Positions 1 through 6,595 of a stretch of 29,914 bases of DNA are shown piece after piece. Every line of letters begins with the position of its first letter. The first letter of the stretch is position 1. The notes beneath the pieces were generated by a model. It saw only the letters and a list, made by a program, of their open reading frames with translations, ran no database searches and was not told the origin of the DNA. The DNA comes from MAG-121220-bin8 sp964433845 (GTDB taxonomy: Bacteria > Bacteroidota > Bacteroidia > Flavobacteriales > Flavobacteriaceae). A program made the translations under genes and the position numbers. Location of the stretch: NCBI GenBank assembly GCA_964433845.1, contig CAYSTA010000021.1, positions 1 through 29,914 on the forward strand. Reading direction: 5' to 3'.

Positions 1-68
1 GCAAAGCTTATTAACCATAGTACTGTCCAAGCCAGGACAATTTTATTATGTTTTTTTTGTTGTTTCAT
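1..68 (-). CDS. Partial membrane protein, N-terminus only (runs off left edge)
   Basis: On the minus strand an ATG at 68-66 opens a frame with no stop to the window edge, giving at least 22 residues: MKQQKKHNKIVLAWTVLWLI followed by SF. The basic start followed by a hydrophobic stretch is what an N-terminal membrane segment looks like. The gene lies 7 bases after the stop of a 28-residue gene in the same direction. Its leader and first codons are almost the same as that gene's: TAATATCATT, then ATGAAA and a lysine-rich start. The protein family cannot be named from this fragment. It may be a second micro-protein or the start of a larger transporter, since small membrane peptides sometimes precede symporter genes. 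That link is inference only. Confidence 0.5.
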   Translation of the reverse strand, partial: MKQQKKHNKIVLAWTVLWLISF

Positions 69-75
69 AATGATA

Positions 76-162
76 TTATTTATTTAACCAATACCACAGC
101 ATTACTATAGTAAAAGCTACAATAAACCATAACATAAAGTTGCTTTTTTTTTGTTCTTTCAT
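76..162 (-). CDS. 28-residue single-span membrane micro-protein
   Basis: The minus-strand ATG at 162-160 gives MKEQKKSNFMLWFIVAFTIV followed by MLWYWLNK and TAA at 78-76. The layout is a lysine-rich cytoplasmic start, about 17 hydrophobic residues, and a short polar tail ending in lysine. This fits a single transmembrane helix with positive residues at both ends. It sits between two other short frames on the same strand with 7-base gaps on each side. The start region TAATATCATTATGAAA is repeated exactly at the next gene. No family is recognised. The peptide resembles small accessory subunits of secondary transporters only in size and topology. The coding call rests on the paired, similarly built neighbours and not on homology. 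Confidence 0.5.
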   Translation of the reverse strand: MKEQKKSNFMLWFIVAFTIVMLWYWLNK

Positions 163-169
163 AATGATA

Positions 170-250
170 TTAGTTTATATTAAGTATTCTTTTAAAAGTC
201 CTAAGTTCACATTGATAAAACTTCTTGATTTTAGTTATTAATTTTTTCAT
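170..250 (-). CDS. Possible 26-residue basic peptide gene
   Basis: The minus-strand ATG at 250-248 gives a 26-residue frame that starts MKKLITKIKK and ends ILNIN, with TAA at 172-170. It is rich in lysine and arginine, has one cysteine and no membrane span. It is the first of three short frames in the same direction. Its leader (TAATACAATTATGAAA, 260-245) differs by two bases from the 16-base leader/start unit of the next two frames. A TATATTTG box lies upstream on the same strand. It could be a leader peptide or a non-coding leader. Length alone does not prove translation. Confidence 0.35.
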   Translation of the reverse strand: MKKLITKIKKFYQCELRTFKRILNIN

Positions 251-422
251 AATTGTATTAATTTTTGTAAAGTTTAGTTTACAAATATATAAAAAATAAT
301 TAATAATGTAATGTTTACCTTACTTTTTTATAAATATTTACAAAATTTTCATAGTTCATTTGATTTTTATTTATAATGATGGATTAGTTTTTTAATTTTA
401 TAAAACACAAAAACTATACTTT
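251..422. other. Divergent intergenic region
   Basis: This stretch of about 170 bases separates the minus-strand micro-ORFs from the plus-strand OsmC-family gene. It is almost wholly A and T. Apart from the TATATTTG box on the minus strand I see no gene, RNA or hairpin. Promoters for both directions presumably lie here. A clear plus-strand -7 box was not found. Confidence 0.6.
282..289 (-). promoter_or_regulatory. Candidate Bacteroidota -7 box for the left-edge micro-ORFs
   Basis: On the minus strand 289-282 reads TATATTTG, a full match to the Bacteroidota -7 consensus TAnnTTTG, about 32 bases upstream of the first micro-ORF start at 250. I see no TTG element at the expected -33 distance, so this rests on the -7 box alone. 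Confidence 0.35.
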
Positions 423-839
423 ATGGACATAAATATTGAAATGTCATATATAGATGACGAGAAATTCAATGTAAAAAATAATTCTGGTAATAATTTAACA
501 GTTGATATGTATAGCCAGGATAAAAAAGAACACATGTCGCCAATGGAACTTCTTTTATCGGCATTAACAACATGTGCTGCAGTTGATATTGTATCTATGA
601 TAAAAAAAAGAAGACGTGATTTCAAAGATATAAAAGCTAGAACTTCTGGGTCAAGAGTTGAAAATCCTCCAAAATATTATAAATCAATTGATATTAAATA
701 TTTGATTTTTTCTTCTGATTTAAAAGATAATGAAGCTGAACGTTTTATTTCCTTGGCATTAAGTAAGTATTGTTCTGTTGGGGCTACTATTAGACCTGAT
801 ACAATTGTAAATCATAGTTTTGAAATAATTAGAGATTAA
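423..839 (+). CDS. OsmC/Ohr-family protein (peroxiredoxin-like)
   Basis: This is a cytoplasmic protein of 138 residues, the usual length for OsmC/Ohr proteins, which reduce organic or other peroxides with two cysteines. Both are present. Cys51 lies in the helix start SPMELLLSALTTCAAVD (39-55) and Cys117 in YCSVGATI (116-123). The SP..LL...TTC..VD pattern and the C-terminal CSV..T stretch are those of the OsmC fold. It looks closer to the YhfA/OsmC-like branch than to Ohr, but I cannot settle the subfamily. The ATG at 423 begins a typical N-terminal beta-strand region. A 40-base gap separates it from the following antiporter gene, so shared transcription is possible but not shown. Its physiological substrate is unknown. 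Confidence 0.85.
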   Translation: MDINIEMSYIDDEKFNVKNNSGNNLTVDMYSQDKKEHMSPMELLLSALTTCAAVDIVSMIKKRRRDFKDIKARTSGSRVENPPKYYKSIDIKYLIFSSDLKDNEAERFISLALSKYCSVGATIRPDTIVNHSFEIIRD

Positions 840-879
840 ACTAAAAGATTATTAAATTCACTTTTTAAATTTTATATAA

Positions 880-2148
880 ATGAGTATTCTAGAAATCACA
901 ACCGTTTTATTGCTTTTAGCTTCATTTTTTTCAATTATTAACTTAAGATTACTTAAGCTTCCTCAAACTATAGGATTGATGATTCTTGCAATATGCTTAT
1001 CTATTGTTGTTTTAGCAATTGGTATAATTTTTCCTGATTTTCTAGATATTATAACAGGACTCACTAAGGATTTTGATTTCAGTGTTCTTCTAATAGATGT
1101 AATGTTACCATTTCTTTTATTTGCTGGAGCAATTAGTGTTGATGTTCATGAACTTTTAAAAGATAAGGTTACGATTCTTTTTCTAGCAACTTTTGGAGTG
1201 GCTTTTTCAACTTTTGCAGTAGGAACAGGAGTTTTTTGGTTAATAGAACAACCTTTTTTTGGATTAAATGAACTTGGAATTTCCTATGTAGATTGCTTGT
1301 TGTTTGGGGCTTTAATTGCACCCACTGATCCAATTGCAGTTCTTTCTATTGTAAAAAAAATGAATTTATCTTCAATTACTGTAACACGAATTGCAGGAGA
1401 ATCTCTTTTTAATGATGGAATAGGGGTAGTTATTTTTCTTACTCTATTGAAAGTGAAATTAATGGGAGTTGATAATGTTACGCCAGAGGGAATTAGCATG
1501 TTATTTGCAACAGAAGTTATAGGTGGAGTTGTCTTAGGCTGTGCTTTAGGATACTTAGGTTTAAAACTTGTAAAATATATTGAAAATCAACATGTAGAAT
1601 TAGAAGTTTTAATTACGCTTTCTTTAGTTCTATTAGTTACTGTAGTTGCTAATGAATTTCATTTTTCTGGCCCTTTAGGCGTTGTAATGATGGGATTGTT
1701 TTTAAATAGAAACATCGATACAGATAAAATTGAAGCAGGAGTTCAAAAAGCAATGGGTGAATATGTGTATAAATTTTGGCATTTATTGGATGAAACTCTG
1801 AATGCCATATTATTTATTTTAATTGGACTTGAGATTATTCCTATTTTCCAAAATTTTGCTCCTGCATATTTTTTAATGTCAATTATAACCATTATTCTGG
1901 TTGTTGTTTCTAGAGGAATTGGCGTTTCTATTCCAATCATGATTTTATCCCTATATAAAAAGTTTGAAAAGAGAACATCTCTTATAATAACTTGGGGAGG
2001 TTTAAGAGGTGGTTTAAGTATAGCTTTAGCTTTAAATTTGCCAGATACGATTGGTGATGGTAAAAACCTTATACTTTTTCTAACCTATATGGTAGTTCTA
2101 TTTACAATTATATTTCAAGGTCTTACTCTTGAAAAATTACATAAATAA
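880..2148 (+). CDS. CPA1-type cation:proton antiporter (NhaP-like)
   Basis: An inner-membrane protein of 422 residues that would exchange Na+ or K+ for protons, serving pH and sodium homeostasis. It is hydrophobic through its length with about 12 predicted spans. Family marks are APTDPIA at 147-153, SLFNDGIG at 175-182 with the Asn178-Asp179 pair typical of electroneutral CPA1 exchangers, GPLGVVMMG near 264-272 and WGGLRGG at 372-378 with Arg376. It ends a few residues after the last span, so it lacks the soluble RCK/TrkA C-terminal domain carried by some relatives. The ion specificity cannot be read from the sequence. It may be cotranscribed with the OsmC-family gene upstream. Confidence 0.9.
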   Translation: MSILEITTVLLLLASFFSIINLRLLKLPQTIGLMILAICLSIVVLAIGIIFPDFLDIITGLTKDFDFSVLLIDVMLPFLLFAGAISVDVHELLKDKVTILFLATFGVAFSTFAVGTGVFWLIEQPFFGLNELGISYVDCLLFGALIAPTDPIAVLSIVKKMNLSSITVTRIAGESLFNDGIGVVIFLTLLKVKLMGVDNVTPEGISMLFATEVIGGVVLGCALGYLGLKLVKYIENQHVELEVLITLSLVLLVTVVANEFHFSGPLGVVMMGLFLNRNIDTDKIEAGVQKAMGEYVYKFWHLLDETLNAILFILIGLEIIPIFQNFAPAYFLMSIITIILVVVSRGIGVSIPIMILSLYKKFEKRTSLIITWGGLRGGLSIALALNLPDTIGDGKNLILFLTYMVVLFTIIFQGLTLEKLHK

Positions 2149-2189
2149 TTCTAATCGGAATGTTAAAATTATTTTTGTAATTTAACTTA

Positions 2190-3347
2190 ATGAAAAATAT
2201 ATTTTCCTCAATTTTTATATTGTCTTGTCTGTTAACATTTGGACAAAATAATGCTCCTGTAGCTAGTAACCAAACTGTTTCAACTGATAAAAATAAAGAT
2301 GTTGATATTACTCTTGTTGCAACTGATGCTGATGGAGATGTTTTAACTTATATTATTAAATCTTTACCAACAAATGGTACATTGAAAAATGGCTCTACGG
2401 TAATTTCTGCAAGTGATCTTCCTTTGGCTTTATCTAGTTCAAGTGTTAAATATACTCCTAATTCAAATTGGTCTGGATCAGACTCTTTTACTTTTGTAGC
2501 AAGAGACCTTTCTATTTCTGCTTTTGCCGCTGCAAATGGTTTAACTGTTATCTCTAACAATGGAGTTCCAGTTTCCCATACCAAACCAGCTGGAAAAACT
2601 TATTATTTGATGGAGAGTAGTCCAAAAAGAATGGATTGGCCTGATGCTAAAACATTGACCGATTCTTATGATGGAGCTCAAATGTTTGTGCCATTTAATA
2701 AAACAATGGATGAGTCAATTTATAATGCTCTTAAATCTATGAATAGATTGGATGGGCCATTTTGGTATGGACTTTGGCAAGATAGAAATGCTAGTGATTA
2801 TTCCGAACCCGGTGGAGGATGGTATTGGGTAGATGGAGTTAAATTAGGTTCTGCTGAAAGACCTTATACTAATTGGCATTCTGGTGAACCTAATAATGCT
2901 GGTGGAAATGAAGATTATGCTCAATTTAATCGTTTTATTGGAGGTTTTACTTGGAATGATATGCAAGTAGGAAATACACAATCTTACGCATTATTTGAAT
3001 TTTCTTTAAAAGATGATGGAAGTGAAAGTAATGTTGCTACTGTGGCAATTAATGTATCTACTACTGGATTTAGTCTTCAAGATGACAACAATAAGATTAC
3101 AGTTGGCAGTTGTACTTGTAATGGAAGTAAAGATGGATTTTTAGTTTTATCCGTTGAAGATAATTCATATGATTACACTATTACTGTGAGTGGAGTATCT
3201 AGCCCAATTACAATCAAAGGAACTAGTAAAACCGCTACAGTCCCAGGGTTAGGTAAAGGTAAATACACCATTTGTTTTAAAGTAGATGGACAATCTAATT
3301 ATGAACAATGTTTTGAAGCAACTATTACCGAACCAAATGGAATATAA
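2190..3347 (+). CDS. Secreted Ig/cadherin-like protein with nested C-type lectin domain
   Basis: An exported protein of 385 residues. A signal peptide (1-19, ending LLTFGQ) is followed by an Ig/cadherin-like (Big_9-type) repeat from about 20, with DADGD at 46-50 and DSFTFVARD at 98-106. Next comes a C-type-lectin-like domain at about 128-272, with EPNN at 233-236 and WND at 255-257, the residues that in classical lectins bind calcium and sugar. The Ig-like fold then resumes with DDGSESNVATVAINVS at 275-290, so the lectin appears inserted in one of its loops. The tail (293-385) is a four-cysteine module (Cys308, 310, 362, 374) shared with the next gene. The role is probably glycan binding at the cell surface. 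No enzyme motif is seen. It starts a run of three exported proteins with 12- and 26-base gaps. Confidence 0.8.
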   Translation: MKNIFSSIFILSCLLTFGQNNAPVASNQTVSTDKNKDVDITLVATDADGDVLTYIIKSLPTNGTLKNGSTVISASDLPLALSSSSVKYTPNSNWSGSDSFTFVARDLSISAFAAANGLTVISNNGVPVSHTKPAGKTYYLMESSPKRMDWPDAKTLTDSYDGAQMFVPFNKTMDESIYNALKSMNRLDGPFWYGLWQDRNASDYSEPGGGWYWVDGVKLGSAERPYTNWHSGEPNNAGGNEDYAQFNRFIGGFTWNDMQVGNTQSYALFEFSLKDDGSESNVATVAINVSTTGFSLQDDNNKITVGSCTCNGSKDGFLVLSVEDNSYDYTITVSGVSSPITIKGTSKTATVPGLGKGKYTICFKVDGQSNYEQCFEATITEPNGI

Positions 3348-3359
3348 AAAAAATAAAAA

Positions 3360-4316
3360 ATGAAAAAAACATTCTCCTTTCTTTTGATGTTATCATCAAT
3401 TTTAATATTTGGACAAAGCAATCCTTGTACTAATACATCGACATTAACAGTTAGTGGAGATTTTAATGTTACTGCTTCAGGAACGTATCCTATGGTTATT
3501 CCTGCACAAAAAATAACTGGATCTGGTTCAGGCTCACAGGTTTTTAGAAAAAATGTAGATATAAAACTCACTTTAGGAACTGGAGATGTTTTTGAAAGTT
3601 GTGTAGTTAAATTGGATGTCGAGGATTTTGATGATGGTTTACAATTTGATATTGATGGAGTAAATCTTTTAAATTTCCAACAAAAACATTGGGATAGTGG
3701 ATTTGGAGCTAATACAACGGAATTTAATGGAAGTGGAAGATTTGTAACATCTGGTAGTATGTGGACCCCTTGGACTGGTCAAGGAAATCCAAAACTTGAA
3801 ATTTCTACTGGAAAAGTACAATTAATGGTGGATACAAAAAATGGTACACGTGAAGATGCATTACTTTTTATGGATTCTTCTGTTGCAGATTGGAAATTAA
3901 TTTCAACTTTTACATACGATTGTTTAGCAGGTTTTAATTTACTTATTGGAAATCAAAATGGAGGAGGAGGACCATCAGGTATCAATGCTAATTTAACAGT
4001 TGAAGCATATGTTGGCCCTTGTGATACTAGTGGAGGTTTCACTCTTCAAGATGATAATAATAAAATTACAGTTGGGAGTTGTACTTGTAATGGTACTAAA
4101 GATGGCTTTCTAGCTTTATCAGTTGAAGATAATACTCATGATTATACAATTACTGTTAGTGGATTAGATAATCCAATTACAATAAAAGGAGCTAATAAAA
4201 CTGCTACAGTACCAGGTTTAGGTAAAGGCAAGTATACTGTATGTTTTAAGGTTGATGGTCAACCCAGCTATGAACAATGTTTTGAGGCAACTATTACCGA
4301 ACCAAATGGAATATAA
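3360..4316 (+). CDS. Secreted protein of unknown function with shared C-terminal module
   Basis: The signal peptide (1-19, ending LIFGQ) is followed by about 205 residues rich in beta-strand-like alternation, with acidic stretches such as DVEDFDDGLQFDIDG and a glycine-rich GGGGPSG near 198-204. I do not recognise this part as a known domain. Its acidic, aromatic and glycine-rich make-up would suit a carbohydrate-binding beta-sandwich, but that is a guess. Residues 226-318 repeat the last 93 residues of the upstream protein with 80 identical positions, and both end in TITEPNGI followed by TAA. In other flavobacteria this type of module often precedes a T9SS sorting domain. Here the protein stops with no such domain. 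The 12-base gap to the lectin gene suggests one transcript. Confidence 0.75.
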   Translation: MKKTFSFLLMLSSILIFGQSNPCTNTSTLTVSGDFNVTASGTYPMVIPAQKITGSGSGSQVFRKNVDIKLTLGTGDVFESCVVKLDVEDFDDGLQFDIDGVNLLNFQQKHWDSGFGANTTEFNGSGRFVTSGSMWTPWTGQGNPKLEISTGKVQLMVDTKNGTREDALLFMDSSVADWKLISTFTYDCLAGFNLLIGNQNGGGGPSGINANLTVEAYVGPCDTSGGFTLQDDNNKITVGSCTCNGTKDGFLALSVEDNTHDYTITVSGLDNPITIKGANKTATVPGLGKGKYTVCFKVDGQPSYEQCFEATITEPNGI

Positions 4317-4342
4317 ATAACAAATAATAATAACTTTTAGAT

Positions 4343-5065
4343 ATGAAAAGCACAATAAAATACATTAGTTTACTTTTTTTGACATTAACCTTCATAATTA
4401 GTTGTGATTGTGATTGTGAGGATATTACAGTTCCGTCAGGGACTGCATCATCAGATAATTATAATGCATCTGCAGCTCCAGGTGCACCTACATTGGCATC
4501 TCCTACTAACAATAAGAATTGTGAAGCAGGAACTTCTGTAGATGCGCTTACAAGTCTTGTTACTTTTAACTGGTCAGCTACACCTGAAACAGACACTTAT
4601 AATCTTACATATACTAACCTAGCTAATAATACTACTAAAACAAAAACAGGAATAAATAGTAATACAACAAAAATTCTGTTGTTTAAGGGAAACCCTTATG
4701 CTTGGAGTGTAAAGTCTATTAATTCTAATTCTAGAAGAAATTCTAGTGGCACATGGAAATTTTATTTAAAAGGAAATCCAGTTTTAACTAAAGTTCCTTT
4801 AGCTGCTGTATTAAAAACGCCATCCACATCAGGAGGTAAAACAACTTTAACTTGGACTGGAAGTGATCCTGATGTTGGTGATACACTAACTTATACTCTT
4901 TATTTAGATAAAGTTGATGGAAAACAAAGTCCATATAAAACTGGATTAACTTCTGCATCAAATGAGTGCACTTTAGATTCAGGAGCAACGTATTTTTGGA
5001 GAATTAAGACTACTGATCAAACAAATAATAGTAGTTTTTCTCTTGTATCTACATTTACTTTATAA
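4343..5065 (+). CDS. Lipoprotein with two fibronectin-III-like domains
   Basis: An exported lipoprotein of 240 residues. The lipobox FIISC puts the lipidated cysteine at 21, followed by alternating DCDCED. Acidic residues next to the lipidated cysteine resemble the Bacteroidota surface-export signal. The body has two similar beta-sandwich units, about 46-142 and 150-240. They carry the FTFNW.A/TLTWTG...D.LTYTLYLD and YFWRIKTTDQ patterns of FN3-like domains, as in SusE/SusF-like or adhesin accessory lipoproteins. There is no catalytic motif. It is the last gene of the three-gene exported cluster and meets the MocR gene tail to tail, 12 bases apart. The stop codon lies inside an imperfect inverted repeat. 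Confidence 0.75.
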   Translation: MKSTIKYISLLFLTLTFIISCDCDCEDITVPSGTASSDNYNASAAPGAPTLASPTNNKNCEAGTSVDALTSLVTFNWSATPETDTYNLTYTNLANNTTKTKTGINSNTTKILLFKGNPYAWSVKSINSNSRRNSSGTWKFYLKGNPVLTKVPLAAVLKTPSTSGGKTTLTWTGSDPDVGDTLTYTLYLDKVDGKQSPYKTGLTSASNECTLDSGATYFWRIKTTDQTNNSSFSLVSTFTL

Positions 5066-5100
5066 CAAATACTTCTTTTAGTTTAGTATTTTGTTTATAA
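5060..5100. terminator. Candidate bidirectional terminator between convergent genes
   Basis: TTATAACAAATACT (5060-5073) faces AGTATTTTGTTTATAA (5085-5100) across an 11-base loop. The arms pair fully except for two single-base bulges. The element spans the 3' ends of the convergent FN3 lipoprotein and MocR genes, where a two-way terminator is expected. It is AT-rich, so it is weaker than a GC-rich stem. Confidence 0.5.
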
Positions 5101-6508
5101 TATTGGCTTTTTCTTTTAATACTTTTGAGTTTACGGAACAATATCCCATTACTAATCCACTATCCTTTTTTTTTGTTATATAGTAATTACTAAGGGGATA
5201 GGCAACCACGTTTTCTTTCAAAAGAGATTTGAATATTTTTAAATCATTATTCTTTTTATTAAAATTTGCAACTAGATGAAGTCCATTGTTTTTCTTTTTG
5301 TTTATTAATAAACTTTCTTTAGTTTTTGAAATAAACATTTCTTTTCTTTTAGAAGCTATTTCAAGAACATTTCTAATATGTTTGTTTAAATAATCTTTTT
5401 CAATAAAAGTTGACATTATTTCCTGAGTAGACGAAGGAACAAATCTAAATGACTGTTCGTAGATAGATATAATGGATTTTAACATAAATTTTGGGACTAT
5501 AATATATCCAATCCTTAATGAAGGGTGGAGCAGTTTGTTAAAAGTCCCTAAATAAACAATTCTGTCTTCATTGTCTAAACTGTAAAGGGAAGGTAATGGA
5601 TTAGTTATATTACTAAATTCATGATCGTAATCATCTTCAATTATAATTGAATTATTATTTGATATCCATTTTAAAACTTCATTCCTTCTATTTATACTCA
5701 TCTTAACACCAGAGGGATATTGATTGGAAGGTGTTGTATATATAAATTTTACTTTAGTATTAAGATTATTTAATACAATTCCTTCTTTGTCAATTTCACA
5801 AGGGATAATATTTGCTTTTAAACTTTTAAATAAATTAAATGCTCTAGGAAATGTAGGGTTTTCCATTCCAATTTTATCTCCTTTATCTAAAAGAGAATTA
5901 GAAATTAAGTATAAGGAATGAAGTGACCCAGATGTAATGATTATTTGATTGTAATCACACCTGATGTTTCTGTAAATTTTCAAATAATTGGAAATATTTA
6001 CTCTTAATCTATCTAATCCTAATGAAGGAGCGTATGAAAGATCAGATGGTTTTGATAGTCTCCAATATGTATTAGAAATATTCTTCCATTTATTAACTGG
6101 GAATATATCTAATGGTGGCAATCCAGGTCTAAAAGCAATACCAGTTTTGGAAAAATTGTCTGTACTTAAATATTTGTTTTTACTAAATAGTTCTGATTTT
6201 TTTGAAAGTTTTGGGTAACGGAGTTTATTGATTGGTGTTTTTTCTTTTTTTGAAGAAGTTTTATAATTTACGTAATACCCTGATCCTTTTTTTGAAGAAA
6301 TAAATCCTTCAAACAATAAAATATCATAAATTCTTAGAGCAGTAGACCTAGAGATGTTTAAGTCTTTAGCTAAAATTCGAGTAGGAGGAAGCTTTTGGTT
6401 TTCAGAGATCCTGCCATTGATTATTATTTTTTTTATTTCATTTGAGAAGAATTTGTATAAGGGGTATTCTTTTTTGATTTGAATTAAATTTCGAATATTG
6501 TAATGCAA
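5078..6508 (-). CDS. MocR-family regulator (GntR wHTH + aminotransferase-like domain)
   Basis: A cytoplasmic transcription regulator of 476 residues. The N-terminal GntR winged helix spans about 14-80, with LPPTRILAKDLNISRSTALR at 40-59 and GSGYYV at 75-80. The rest is a fold-type I aminotransferase domain. PLP-binding features are intact: SGSLHSL (193-199), TPSNQYPSG (259-267), EDDYDHEF (291-298) and Lys325 in GTFNKLLHPSLRIGY. MocR proteins sense amino acids, amines or pyridoxal phosphate. The start is TTG at 6508-6506. An in-frame stop lies just upstream and no ATG precedes the wHTH, so the start is forced. It is transcribed away from the carboxypeptidase-SusCD genes, making them its likely targets. 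Two ATACCAATT repeats lie in the shared 87-base gap. GabR and PdxR are the nearest characterised relatives, but the effector here is unknown. Confidence 0.9.
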   Translation of the reverse strand: MHYNIRNLIQIKKEYPLYKFFSNEIKKIIINGRISENQKLPPTRILAKDLNISRSTALRIYDILLFEGFISSKKGSGYYVNYKTSSKKEKTPINKLRYPKLSKKSELFSKNKYLSTDNFSKTGIAFRPGLPPLDIFPVNKWKNISNTYWRLSKPSDLSYAPSLGLDRLRVNISNYLKIYRNIRCDYNQIIITSGSLHSLYLISNSLLDKGDKIGMENPTFPRAFNLFKSLKANIIPCEIDKEGIVLNNLNTKVKFIYTTPSNQYPSGVKMSINRRNEVLKWISNNNSIIIEDDYDHEFSNITNPLPSLYSLDNEDRIVYLGTFNKLLHPSLRIGYIIVPKFMLKSIISIYEQSFRFVPSSTQEIMSTFIEKDYLNKHIRNVLEIASKRKEMFISKTKESLLINKKKNNGLHLVANFNKKNNDLKIFKSLLKENVVAYPLSNYYITKKKDSGLVMGYCSVNSKVLKEKANIINKILN

Positions 6509-6549
6509 AATTGGTATGTTTAACTTTTGTTAATTGGTATTAAAAATAC
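6509..6549. promoter_or_regulatory. Candidate MocR operator in divergent promoter region
   Basis: The gap between the regulator (start 6508, minus) and the carboxypeptidase gene (start 6596, plus) holds AATTGGTAT twice, at 6509-6517 and 6532-6540. The repeats are 23 bases apart, about two helical turns. On the minus strand this reads ATACCAATT, and GabR, the best-known MocR regulator, binds direct ATACCA repeats. The second copy overlaps a small palindrome, GTATT-AAA-AATAC (6537-6549). The proximal copy abuts the regulator's TTG start, so autoregulation is plausible. Confidence 0.5.
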
Positions 6550-6595
6550 TGTTTTTATTTCATAAATTTATATAAGACAAAAAGAAATAATTTGA

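Noticed and set aside
63..260. Regularly spaced 16-base repeats (spacing about 90) that could suggest a small CRISPR or iteron array
   Set aside because: Only three copies, the third imperfect. Each copy is the stop/leader/start of a short frame on the minus strand, which explains the repeats better.
1284..1499. Antisense open frames inside the antiporter, lectin, SusC, SLC13 and sulfatase genes
   Set aside because: They lie wholly inside strongly supported genes, show no recognisable domain, and arise from the sparse stop codons opposite these codons.
2149..2189. AT-rich inverted repeat and a TATTTTTG box (2170-2177) before the lectin gene
   Set aside because: The stem is A/T only with a mismatch. 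The box lies so close to the ATG that the leader would be very short, and there is no -33 element. Too weak to list.
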